Shown here: positions 5,443 to 11,952 of the stretch, in pieces
Numbering within the stretch: the stretch's first letter is position 1
Layout of the letters: the number at the start of each line of letters is the position of its first letter
Assembly: GCA_021813645.1 (NCBI GenBank)
Contig: JAKAJW010000030.1
Coordinates: forward strand, 1-11,952
Length of the DNA stretch: 11,952 nt
Direction of reading: 5' to 3'
From: Pseudomonadota bacterium
GTDB lineage: Bacteria; Pseudomonadota; Alphaproteobacteria; Rhodobacterales; Rhodobacteraceae
Position numbers and translations under genes: made by a program
The notes under the pieces: generated by a model
Databases searched by the model: none
What the model was told of the DNA's origin: nothing
Seen by the model: only the letters and a program-made list of their open reading frames with translations

Positions 5443-6855
5443 ATGTCTGAAGCGCCGCTGATCCTCTGGTTTCGCCGGGACCTGCGGCTGGCGGATCAGC
5501 CGATGCTGGCGGCCGCGGCGGCCTCCGGCCGGCCGGTGATCCCGGTGGCGATCCTCGACGAGGTGATGGCCGGGCTGGGGGCCGCGCCGCGCTGGCGGTG
5601 GGGGCTGGCGCTCGAGGCTTTCGCGGCGCGTCTTGCTGGGCTTGGGCTGCGGCTGATCCTGCGGCGCGGACCGGCGCTGGCGGTGCTGGAGCGGCTGGTG
5701 GCGGAAACCGGGGCCGCCGGGGTGTGGTGGAGCCGCCTTTACGATCCGGACTCGGTGGCCCGCGACCGGGCGGTGAAGGCGGCGCTGCGGGGCCGGGGGC
5801 TGGAGGCGCGGAGCTTTCCCGGCTTTCTCTTGCACGAACCCTGGACGGTGCAGACCGGCCAGGGTGGCTGCTACCGGGTGTTCACGCCCTATTGGCGTGC
5901 GTTGCGCGCGCTGCCTGTGGCGAATTCGCTGCCGCCGCCGCGCGCCTTGGCGCCGCCGCCGCGCTGGCCGGGGAGCGAGGCGCTTGCGGATTGGCGGCTC
6001 GACCGCGCGATGGACCGGGGTGCGGCGGTGGTGCGGGCCCATCTTTGCCTCGGGGAGGTCGCTGCGGCGGACCGGCTGGCGGCGTTTCTCGCGGAGCGGA
6101 TCGGCAGCTATGCGGCGCGGCGGGACTTTCCGGCCGAGGCCGCAGGATCCGGCCTCGCCGAGAACCTGGCACAGGGGGAGATCGGGCCGCGTCAGCTATG
6201 GAATGCCGGTATACTGGCTTTGGAGCAAGGTGTTACGGGGACCGAAACCTTCCTGCGCGAGCTTGCCTGGCGCGAGTTCTCCTATCATCTGCTGCATCAT
6301 TTCCCGGAGCTCGGCACCCGGAACTGGCGGGCGGAGTGGGACGGCTTTCCCTGGCAGGGCGATAGCGAAGCGGCCGAGCGTTGGCGCCGGGGCATGACCG
6401 GGGAGCCGTTCGTCGATGCAGGGATGCGCGAGCTTTACGTCACCGGGCGGATGCACAACCGGCTGCGGATGGTGACCGCCTCCTATCTGACCAAGCACCT
6501 GCTGACCGACTGGCGGCTGGGCCTGGCCTGGTTCGAGGACTGCCTGATCGACTGGGACCCGGCGGCCAATGCGATGGGCTGGCAATGGGTAGCCGGCTCC
6601 GGCCCCGATGCCGCGCCCTATTTTCGCATCTTCAACCCGGCCTCGCAGGCGGAGAAATTCGACCCCGAGGGCGGTTATCGCCGGCGGTTCCTGGCCGAGT
6701 TCTCGGCGCCGCCGGGGCCGGAGGCACGGGCATTCTTCGCGGCCGCGCCACGCGCCTGGCGGCTCGATCCAGCGGCCGCCTATCCGGCACCTGTGGTGGG
6801 GCTGGCGGCCGGCCGGGCGCGGGCGCTTGCGGCCTATGCGCAACGCCGCGGCTGA
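5443..6855 (+). CDS. phrB: Deoxyribodipyrimidine photo-lyase (class I, cryptochrome/photolyase family)
   Basis: Repairs UV-made cyclobutane pyrimidine dimers with blue light, using FAD and an antenna cofactor. The 470-residue protein has the N-terminal alpha/beta antenna domain (LILWFRRDLRLADQPML at 6-22) and a C-terminal FAD domain with WREFSYHLLHHFP (276-288), MTGEPFVDAGMRELYVTGR (318-336), MHNRLRMVTASYLTKHLL (337-354) and WQWVAGSGPDAAPYFRIFNP (380-399). Asn376 matches the flavin-N5 asparagine of CPD photolyases (E. coli Asn378), and Trp380 matches the flavin-proximal tryptophan Trp382, so repair activity is favoured over a pure light sensor. The ATG at 5443 fits the family start; a GTG 6 nt earlier is possible. 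The ribosome site is weak (GGGTGG), and the gene probably shares a transcript with the PLP enzyme 12 nt upstream. Confidence 0.95.
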   Translation: MSEAPLILWFRRDLRLADQPMLAAAAASGRPVIPVAILDEVMAGLGAAPRWRWGLALEAFAARLAGLGLRLILRRGPALAVLERLVAETGAAGVWWSRLYDPDSVARDRAVKAALRGRGLEARSFPGFLLHEPWTVQTGQGGCYRVFTPYWRALRALPVANSLPPPRALAPPPRWPGSEALADWRLDRAMDRGAAVVRAHLCLGEVAAADRLAAFLAERIGSYAARRDFPAEAAGSGLAENLAQGEIGPRQLWNAGILALEQGVTGTETFLRELAWREFSYHLLHHFPELGTRNWRAEWDGFPWQGDSEAAERWRRGMTGEPFVDAGMRELYVTGRMHNRLRMVTASYLTKHLLTDWRLGLAWFEDCLIDWDPAANAMGWQWVAGSGPDAAPYFRIFNPASQAEKFDPEGGYRRRFLAEFSAPPGPEARAFFAAAPRAWRLDPAAAYPAPVVGLAAGRARALAAYAQRRG

Positions 6856-6943
6856 GCCGGGGCGACGCGCTGCGGCGGGGCTTGCCTGGGGCGTGGGGCG
6901 GCGCTAGTCGGAGGGGGACCCCCGGACCAGGAAAGGAGCGCCC

Positions 6944-7384
6944 ATGCCCACCGCCGCGAAGATCTTCGCCGCGATCTTCTTTTTCGGGCTGTGCTACCTG
7001 GCCGCCGAAGCGGTCAAGCCCTTCATGCCGCCCGACAGCCAGACCGGGTATATGTCGCTGATCTCGGCCGTGATCGGCGCGCCGGTCGGCTGGTATGTGT
7101 CCGGCGATCTGGCGGGGCGCGGCCTGCGGGCGGCGATCGGTACCGGCATGCGCAGCGCGATCACCGCGGTCATCCTGGCGCTGCTGTTCTTCAGCGGGCG
7201 CGAGATGATCCTGCGCTCGATCAATCACCGCTATCACGGCCCGACGGAGGCGCTGCAGGCGATGATGGGGTTGATGCTCGACTACGGCAAGCTGGTGCTC
7301 AATCCGCCGGTCGCACTGACCCTGCTGGGGGGGGGTGCGGTGGTCGGGCTCATGGTGGAATGGGTCAACCGGCGCTGGCGCTGA
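6944..7384 (+). CDS. trgA: TrgA family membrane protein, tellurite-resistance locus
   Basis: A 146-residue inner-membrane protein with three or four hydrophobic segments (about 7-23, 37-53, 69-87 and 123-140) and a basic C-terminus (NRRWR). Length, topology and position directly before trgB and cysK match TrgA, part of the locus shown in Rhodobacter sphaeroides to contribute to high tellurite resistance; its biochemical role is unknown. A good ribosome site (GGAAAGGAG) lies 6 nt before the ATG. The 88 nt after phrB hold a GGGGGACCCCC dyad (6913-6923) and at best a poor promoter (TTGCCT, 17 nt, TAGTCG). A run of nine G at 7327-7335 encodes Leu-Gly-Gly-Gly in the last membrane segment. trgB starts 1 nt after the stop. 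Confidence 0.85.
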   Translation: MPTAAKIFAAIFFFGLCYLAAEAVKPFMPPDSQTGYMSLISAVIGAPVGWYVSGDLAGRGLRAAIGTGMRSAITAVILALLFFSGREMILRSINHRYHGPTEALQAMMGLMLDYGKLVLNPPVALTLLGGGAVVGLMVEWVNRRWR

Positions 7385-7385
7385 G

Positions 7386-8513
7386 ATGACGGCGTTCTTT
7401 TTCTACGGCACGCTTTGCCATCCGCCGCTGCTGAGCGCGGTGCTGGGCCGCGAGGCGGTGCTGCAGCCGGCGGCGCTGGAGGATCACGCCAGCTATTGGG
7501 CGGCCGGTCAGGCCTTCCCGCTGATCCGGGAAGAGCGGGGCGGCCGGGCGCTTGGTGTGCTGGCCGAGGGGCTCAGTGCAGAAGAGGTGGCGCGGCTCGA
7601 CTATTACGAGGCGGGCTTTGCCTATGCGACGCGCGACGTGGCGGTAGAGGCCGACGGCCGCCGGGTGAGCGCGCGGGTCTATTTCCCCGATCCCGGGGCG
7701 CATGAGCCGGGTCCGGCCTGGGATCTGGCCGACTGGGCGGCGCGCCATGGGGCGGCGGCGAGCCAGGCGGCGGCGCATTTCATGGGCGGCTTCGGCCGGA
7801 TCCCGCAGGCCGAGGCGCATCGCCGCTACCATGCGACGCTGGCGGCGGCCGGGGCGGCCGTGCGGGCGCAGGCGGCGCCGCCGACAGAGCTGCGCCGGCG
7901 GGCCGCGCCCGACGACCTCGCGGTGCTGGCGGCCGAAGAGCCCTATGCGCGGTTCTTTGCGGTGCGGGAATACGATCTGGTGCATCGCCGGTTCGACGGC
8001 GACATGAGCGCGCCGCTGCATCGCGCGGTGTTTTCCTCGGGCGATGCGGCGGTGGTTCTGCCCTATGACCCGGCGCGCGACCGGGTGCTGCTGATCGAGC
8101 AGTTCCGCGCCGGCCCCTTCGGGCGCGGTGATCCGCAGCCCTGGACGCTGGAGGCCGTGGCCGGTCGCATCGATCCCGGCGAGACGCCCGAGGAGGCGGC
8201 GCGGCGCGAGGCGATGGAGGAGGCCGGGCTGGTGCTCGGCCGGCTGGAGCGGGCAGGGGAGTACTATCCCTCGCCCGGGATGCTGGCCGAATATCTCTAC
8301 ACCTTCGTCGGTCTGGCCGATCTGCCCGACGCGGCGGCGGGGTTCGGCGGCCTGCACGAGGAGCAGGAAGACATCCGCGTCCATATCCTGCCGTTCCCGC
8401 GACTGATGGAACTGGTCGCGAGCGGCGAGGTGCAGGCGGGCCCGCTGTTGATCGCGACCTATTGGCTGGCCCTGAACCGCGAGCGGATTAGGTTGCAGGC
8501 GGCGGCCGGCTGA
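7386..8513 (+). CDS. trgB: TrgB: gamma-glutamylcyclotransferase-like domain fused to NUDIX hydrolase
   Basis: A 375-residue two-domain protein. Residues 1-160 look like the gamma-glutamylcyclotransferase/AIG2 fold: FFYGTL at 5-10 is the substrate-binding motif, and Glu75 in LDYYEAGF is the probable catalytic acid. Residues about 205-345 are a NUDIX hydrolase with a complete box (Gly260, Glu266, then REAMEEAGL at 274-282), most like ADP-ribose pyrophosphatases (QFRAGP, then a YPSPGML loop). Position between trgA and cysK identifies it as TrgB of the tellurite locus. A link of both domains to glutathione and nucleotide-sugar turnover under oxidant stress is inference. The start at 7386 follows the trgA stop by 1 nt with no clear ribosome site, so coupling is likely; the frame is open further upstream to 7335, but homologues begin at MTAFFFYGTL. 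Confidence 0.88.
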   Translation: MTAFFFYGTLCHPPLLSAVLGREAVLQPAALEDHASYWAAGQAFPLIREERGGRALGVLAEGLSAEEVARLDYYEAGFAYATRDVAVEADGRRVSARVYFPDPGAHEPGPAWDLADWAARHGAAASQAAAHFMGGFGRIPQAEAHRRYHATLAAAGAAVRAQAAPPTELRRRAAPDDLAVLAAEEPYARFFAVREYDLVHRRFDGDMSAPLHRAVFSSGDAAVVLPYDPARDRVLLIEQFRAGPFGRGDPQPWTLEAVAGRIDPGETPEEAARREAMEEAGLVLGRLERAGEYYPSPGMLAEYLYTFVGLADLPDAAAGFGGLHEEQEDIRVHILPFPRLMELVASGEVQAGPLLIATYWLALNRERIRLQAAAG

Positions 8514-8529
8514 GCGGCATTGAGCCCGG

Positions 8530-8558
8530 TTGAGTTCGCTGCAGGTGCCGCCTATCAA
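8530..8558 (+). promoter_or_regulatory. Sigma70-type promoter of cysK
   Basis: TTGAGT (8530-8535), a 17-nt spacer and TATCAA (8553-8558) lie in the 66-nt gap after trgB. The predicted start near 8565 leaves a leader of about 15 nt holding the GAGAGGG ribosome site. No operator or riboswitch is visible in this short leader. cysK may also be read from trgAB. Confidence 0.6.
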
Positions 8559-8579
8559 GGGGCGAAGAGAGGGCTGACC

Positions 8580-9611
8580 ATGACCATTCGTAAAGATCTC
8601 GCCGAGGCGATCGGGAATACGCCGTTGATCCGGCTGAGGAAAGCCAGCGAGATGACCGGCTGCGAGATCCTCGGCAAGGCGGAGTTTCTCAACCCCGGCC
8701 AGTCGGTGAAGGACCGCGCGGCGCTCTACATCATCCGCGACGCGGTGGCCAAGGGTCAGCTGCAGCCCGGCGGCACGATCGTCGAGGGCACCGCCGGCAA
8801 CACCGGCATCGGGCTTGCGCTGGTGGGTGCCTCGATGGGTTTTCGCACCGTCATCGTCATCCCCGAGACCCAGAGCCAGGAAAAGAAGGACATGATCCGC
8901 CTGGCGGGGGCCGAACTCGTCCAGGTGCCGGCGGCGCCCTACAAAAATCCCAACAACTACGTGCGCTATTCCGGCCGGCTCGCCGAGGCGCTGGCCAAGA
9001 CCGAGGCACGCGGGGCAATCTGGGCCAATCAATTCGACAACGTGGCCAACCGGCAGGCGCATATCGAAACGACGGGGCCAGAGATCTGGGCGCAGACAGG
9101 CGGCAAGGTCGACGGCTTCGTCTGCGCCGTTGGCTCGGGCGGGACGCTGGCCGGGATCGCCATGGCGCTGCAGCCGAAGGGCGTGAAGATCGGCCTGGCG
9201 GACCCGGAGGGCGCGGCGCTCTACAGCTATTACACCTCGGGCGTGTTCGAGAGCCCGGGCTCGTCGATCACGGAGGGCATCGGCCAGGGGCGGATCACCG
9301 CCAACCTGGAAGGGTTCCGGCCCGACATGGCCTGGCGTATCCCGGACAGCGAGGCGCTGCCGATCATCTTCGATCTGCTCAGCGAGGAGGGTCTCTGCCT
9401 CGGCGGCTCATCGGGGATCAACGTCGCCGGCGCGATCCGCATGGCGCGGGAAATGGGGCCGGGCCACACCATCGTCACCGTGCTGTGCGACTACGGCACG
9501 CGCTATCAGTCGAAGCTCTTCAACCCGGCCTTCCTGAAGGAGAAGGGCCTGCCGGCGCCGACCTGGCTCGATGCCGCGCCGCGGGCGCTGCCCGAGGTGT
9601 TCGAAGGGTGA
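8580..9611 (+). CDS. cysK: Cysteine synthase A (O-acetylserine sulfhydrylase)
   Basis: Makes L-cysteine from O-acetylserine and sulfide with PLP, in the cytosol. The 343-residue protein has IGNTPLIRL at 11-19, the PLP lysine Lys44 in NPGQSVKDRA, the substrate loop GTAGNTG at 70-76, the phosphate-binding GSGGTLAG at 185-192, and GGSSGIN at 275-281 with the serine that meets the pyridine nitrogen. It is about 20 residues longer than E. coli CysK, mostly at the C-terminus. The ATG at 8580 has GAGAGGG 6 nt upstream; an in-frame TTG at 8520 is unlikely. In R. sphaeroides cysK is linked to trgAB and contributes to tellurite resistance, which fits a demand for thiols. Cystathionine beta-synthase is a relative but normally has extra domains. 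The channel gene overlaps its stop by 1 nt. Confidence 0.95.
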   Translation: MTIRKDLAEAIGNTPLIRLRKASEMTGCEILGKAEFLNPGQSVKDRAALYIIRDAVAKGQLQPGGTIVEGTAGNTGIGLALVGASMGFRTVIVIPETQSQEKKDMIRLAGAELVQVPAAPYKNPNNYVRYSGRLAEALAKTEARGAIWANQFDNVANRQAHIETTGPEIWAQTGGKVDGFVCAVGSGGTLAGIAMALQPKGVKIGLADPEGAALYSYYTSGVFESPGSSITEGIGQGRITANLEGFRPDMAWRIPDSEALPIIFDLLSEEGLCLGGSSGINVAGAIRMAREMGPGHTIVTVLCDYGTRYQSKLFNPAFLKEKGLPAPTWLDAAPRALPEVFEG

Positions 9612-11952
9612 TGGGGCGGCTGGCATGGCTTCTGCGGGCTTTCGCGCTGCTCTTTGCGATGGCTGTCGCCGCGCCGGTCCTGCTGGCCCCGCCGGCTTCG
9701 GCGCAGAGCCAGGACCAGCAGACCGCGCCCGATTATAGCGCCTGGGAGACCTTCGCCAGCCGTGCCGAGGCGGTGGTGGCCAATCCGCATGCGACCGGGC
9801 TCGCGCTCGATCTGCTACGCCGCCAGGTGGTGGCCTGGCGCAGCCAGTTCCAGGCGGCCCAGAGCGCCAACAAGACCCGGATCGCCACCCTGCAGCAGCA
9901 GATCCAGGCGCTGGGTCCCTTGCCCGAGGCAGGCGCCACCGAGGCGCCGGAAATCGCCCAGCGGCGCAAGGAGTTGAACGATCAGTTGGCCAAGCTGCAA
10001 GCGCCGGGGCTGGCGGCGGACGAGGCCTATAGCCGGGCCGACGGCATCGTGCGCGAGATCGACAATCTGGTGCGCGCGCGCCAGACGGCGGCGCTGATGC
10101 ACCTCGGCCCGTCGCCGGTCAACCCGGCCAACTGGCCGGCCGGTCTGGGCCTGATCTCCAGCACGGCCGCCACCGTCTGGCGCGAGATCGCCGATGCCTG
10201 GTCGATCGAATACCGGCGCACCGAGCTCGGCTCCAACCTGCCGCTGATCCTGGGTTATCTGATCTTCGCGGGGATCCTGCTCGGCCGCGGCCGACGCTGG
10301 GTCGAGCGGCTGACCCAGCGGTTCATGGATCGCCTGTCGGCGCATGGCCAGGCCGTGCTGGGGCTTCTGACCTCGTTGCTGCAGGCGAGCTTGCCGATGC
10401 TGGGGGTGGTTGCGCTGATCCAGGCAATCGGGGCGACCGGGTTGATCGGCCTGACCGGGCAGAGCATCCTGGCCGTGCTGCGGGTGATGGGGGTCGAGGT
10501 CTTCGCGGCGCTGTGGCTGGGCGGCCAGATCTTTCCGCGGCCGGCCTCGGGGCCGGCACTGCTCGACCTGCCGCCGGAGCGCCAGGCCGAGGGGCGGTTG
10601 CATGCCGGGATTCTGGGCCTGCTCTTCGCGCTCGATCTGCTGCGACGGGCGGCGTTTCGCGCCGGGCCGGCGAACGAGGCGGCCGATGCGGTCCTGAGCT
10701 TTCCGATCCTGGCGCTGGCGGGGCTGTCGCTGTTCCGCATCGGGCTTCTGCTGCGGCGGCATCTGGGCACCAGCGCCCCGGAGGACGAGCGCGCGAGCTA
10801 CAGCCACCGCCTGCTGGGCACGCTCGGCCGGGGGCTGATGATCGTGGCGCTCGCCGCGCCGCTGTTCGGCGCCGTCGGCTATATCGCCGCGGCTTCCGCC
10901 GTCATCTTTCCCTCGGCGCTGTCCCTGGCACTGATCGCGATCCTCGTGCTGGTCCAGCGGCTGATCGACACGATCTACCATTGGGCTACGAAGCTGCCCG
11001 ACGGGGAGGAAAGCGGCCTGGTGCCGGTTCTGTTCGGCTTCGCCCTGAGCTTGCTGTCGCTGCCGATCTTCGCCCTGATCTGGGGCGCGCGGAGTTCCGA
11101 TCTGGCCGAGCTCTGGAGCCGCTTCGCGCAGGGCTTCTCGATCGGCACGACGCATATCTCGCCGGCCAACTTCCTGACCTTCGTGGTGCTCTTCGCGGTC
11201 GGCTACGGTATCACCCGGCTGCTGCAAGGGGCACTGAAGACGGCGATCTTGCCGAAGACGCGGATCGACACCGGCGGGCAGAACGCGATCGCGGTCGGCG
11301 TGGGCTACCTCGGCCTGGTGGTGTCGGCCCTGGTCGCCATCACCGGGGCGGGCATCGACCTGTCCGGGCTTGCCATCGTCGCCGGCGCGCTGTCGGTCGG
11401 CATCGGCTTCGGTCTGCAGAACATCGTGTCGAACTTCGTTTCGGGCATCATCCTCTTGATCGAGCGGCCGGTGGCGGAGGGCGATTGGATCGAGGCGGGT
11501 GGGGTGCAGGGCACGGTGCGCTCGATCTCCGTCCGCTCGACCCGGATCGAGACCTTCGACCGGGCCGATGTGATCGTGCCGAACTCGAACCTGATCACCG
11601 GCACCGTCACCAACATGACGAAATACAGCCGGGTCGGCCGCCTGATCGTGCCGGTGGGCGTCGCCTATGGCACCGACACCCGGCGGGTCGATCGCATCCT
11701 GCACGAGATCGCCGAGGCGCAGCCACTCGTCGTGCTGAATCCCAAGCCGCAGGTGGTGTTCCAGGGCTTTGGCGCGGATTCGCTGAATTTCGAAATCCGG
11801 GTGATCCTGCGCGACGTGAACTTCGTGCTCGACGTGCGCAACGAGATGAACCACCAGATCGCCGAACGCTTTGCCGAGGAGGGGATCGAGATCCCCTTTG
11901 CGCAACGCGACATCTGGCTGCGCAACCCCGAAGCGCTGCGCGGCGCGCTGCC
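9611..11952 (+). CDS. DUF3772-containing MscS-type mechanosensitive channel, 3' end beyond window
   Basis: A large MscS/MscK-like inner-membrane channel; 780 codons are open to the right edge without a stop. Residues 1-31 form a signal peptide ending ASA|QS. A periplasmic helical region (about 32-205) with coiled-coil-like TRIATLQQQIQALG includes the DUF3772 segment (about 130-180, with GPSPVNPANW). From about 210 on there are many membrane segments. The conserved MscS core has the pore helix VGIGFGLQNIVSNFVSGIIL (about 596-615), then ERPVAEGDWIEAGGVQGTV (beta domain), STRIETFDRADVIVPNSNL, and the C-terminal alpha/beta domain. Such channels release solutes on osmotic downshock. The ATG overlaps the cysK stop (TGATG), with GAAGGG just upstream, so it is probably cotranscribed. 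The end is near: the domain looks almost complete. Confidence 0.93.
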   Translation, partial: MGRLAWLLRAFALLFAMAVAAPVLLAPPASAQSQDQQTAPDYSAWETFASRAEAVVANPHATGLALDLLRRQVVAWRSQFQAAQSANKTRIATLQQQIQALGPLPEAGATEAPEIAQRRKELNDQLAKLQAPGLAADEAYSRADGIVREIDNLVRARQTAALMHLGPSPVNPANWPAGLGLISSTAATVWREIADAWSIEYRRTELGSNLPLILGYLIFAGILLGRGRRWVERLTQRFMDRLSAHGQAVLGLLTSLLQASLPMLGVVALIQAIGATGLIGLTGQSILAVLRVMGVEVFAALWLGGQIFPRPASGPALLDLPPERQAEGRLHAGILGLLFALDLLRRAAFRAGPANEAADAVLSFPILALAGLSLFRIGLLLRRHLGTSAPEDERASYSHRLLGTLGRGLMIVALAAPLFGAVGYIAAASAVIFPSALSLALIAILVLVQRLIDTIYHWATKLPDGEESGLVPVLFGFALSLLSLPIFALIWGARSSDLAELWSRFAQGFSIGTTHISPANFLTFVVLFAVGYGITRLLQGALKTAILPKTRIDTGGQNAIAVGVGYLGLVVSALVAITGAGIDLSGLAIVAGALSVGIGFGLQNIVSNFVSGIILLIERPVAEGDWIEAGGVQGTVRSISVRSTRIETFDRADVIVPNSNLITGTVTNMTKYSRVGRLIVPVGVAYGTDTRRVDRILHEIAEAQPLVVLNPKPQVVFQGFGADSLNFEIRVILRDVNFVLDVRNEMNHQIAERFAEEGIEIPFAQRDIWLRNPEALRGAL

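Noticed and set aside
4297..6042. 581-codon open frame on the minus strand
   Set aside because: Antisense to the PLP enzyme and photolyase, Arg/His/Pro-rich, no motif.
6908..6926. GGGGGACCCCC dyad before trgA as an operator
   Set aside because: Short, low-complexity and easily due to chance at this base composition; no repeat of it elsewhere in the window.
7365..9062. 565-codon open frame on the minus strand
   Set aside because: Antisense to trgB and cysK, no recognisable domain, composition dominated by Arg, Gln and Pro.
9815..11905. 696-codon open frame on the minus strand
   Set aside because: It is antisense to the MscS-type channel, and its product is Gln/Arg/Asp-rich low-complexity sequence with no known domain; a typical shadow frame in GC-rich DNA with strong third-position bias.
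1..11952. Mobile elements, CRISPR arrays, tRNA or rRNA genes
   Set aside because: No transposase or integrase motifs, no spaced direct repeats, no clover-leaf sequences other than the tmRNA acceptor were seen on reading both strands.

Overview
The window reads as a chromosomal segment from a high-GC alphaproteobacterium, most likely of the Rhodobacteraceae (Rhodobacter/Rhodovulum-like). The grounds are a permuted two-piece tmRNA gene of the alphaproteobacterial kind next to sspB, the sspB - fumC - DUF4169 - ribbon-helix-helix order, an AcuI-type reductase, and a trgA-trgB-cysK cluster, the gene set known from tellurite resistance in Rhodobacter sphaeroides. The assignment rests on recognition of families and gene order; no database search was run.

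Left block (1-2784, minus strand). Reading leftwards there are a permuted ssrA gene (about 2784-2412, with its own promoter and a probable terminator), sspB (2338-1874), fumC (1791-397, with a probable promoter in the 82-nt gap after sspB), a small basic DUF4169 protein (388-188), and a ribbon-helix-helix protein whose end lies beyond the left edge. ssrA and sspB form a functional pair. tmRNA appends a degradation tag to proteins on stalled ribosomes, and SspB delivers tagged proteins to the ClpXP protease. The tag encoded here reads ANDNSAPVALAA.

Right block (3041-11952, plus strand). It holds an AcuI/YhdH-type medium-chain reductase, then a 170-nt gap rich in potential RNA structure with a cobalamin-box-like sequence. 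After it come a class V aminotransferase-fold PLP enzyme that lacks the desulfurase cysteine, a class I DNA photolyase, trgA (membrane protein), trgB (cyclotransferase-like domain fused to a NUDIX hydrolase), cysK (with a good sigma70-like promoter of its own), and a large DUF3772/MscS-type channel cut by the right edge. From trgA to the channel the genes are tightly packed: a 1-nt gap at trgA/trgB, 66 nt before cysK, and a 1-nt overlap at cysK/channel. A shared envelope and oxidant-stress role (tellurite, light damage, osmotic shock) is an inference from neighbours.

There are no insertion sequences, CRISPR arrays, tRNA or rRNA genes, and no sign of recent transfer. Most of the window is ordinary core genome. 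The items most worth checking are the permuted tmRNA, the structured leader at 4031-4200, the G9 tract whose slippage would fuse trgA to trgB, and the two-domain TrgB.
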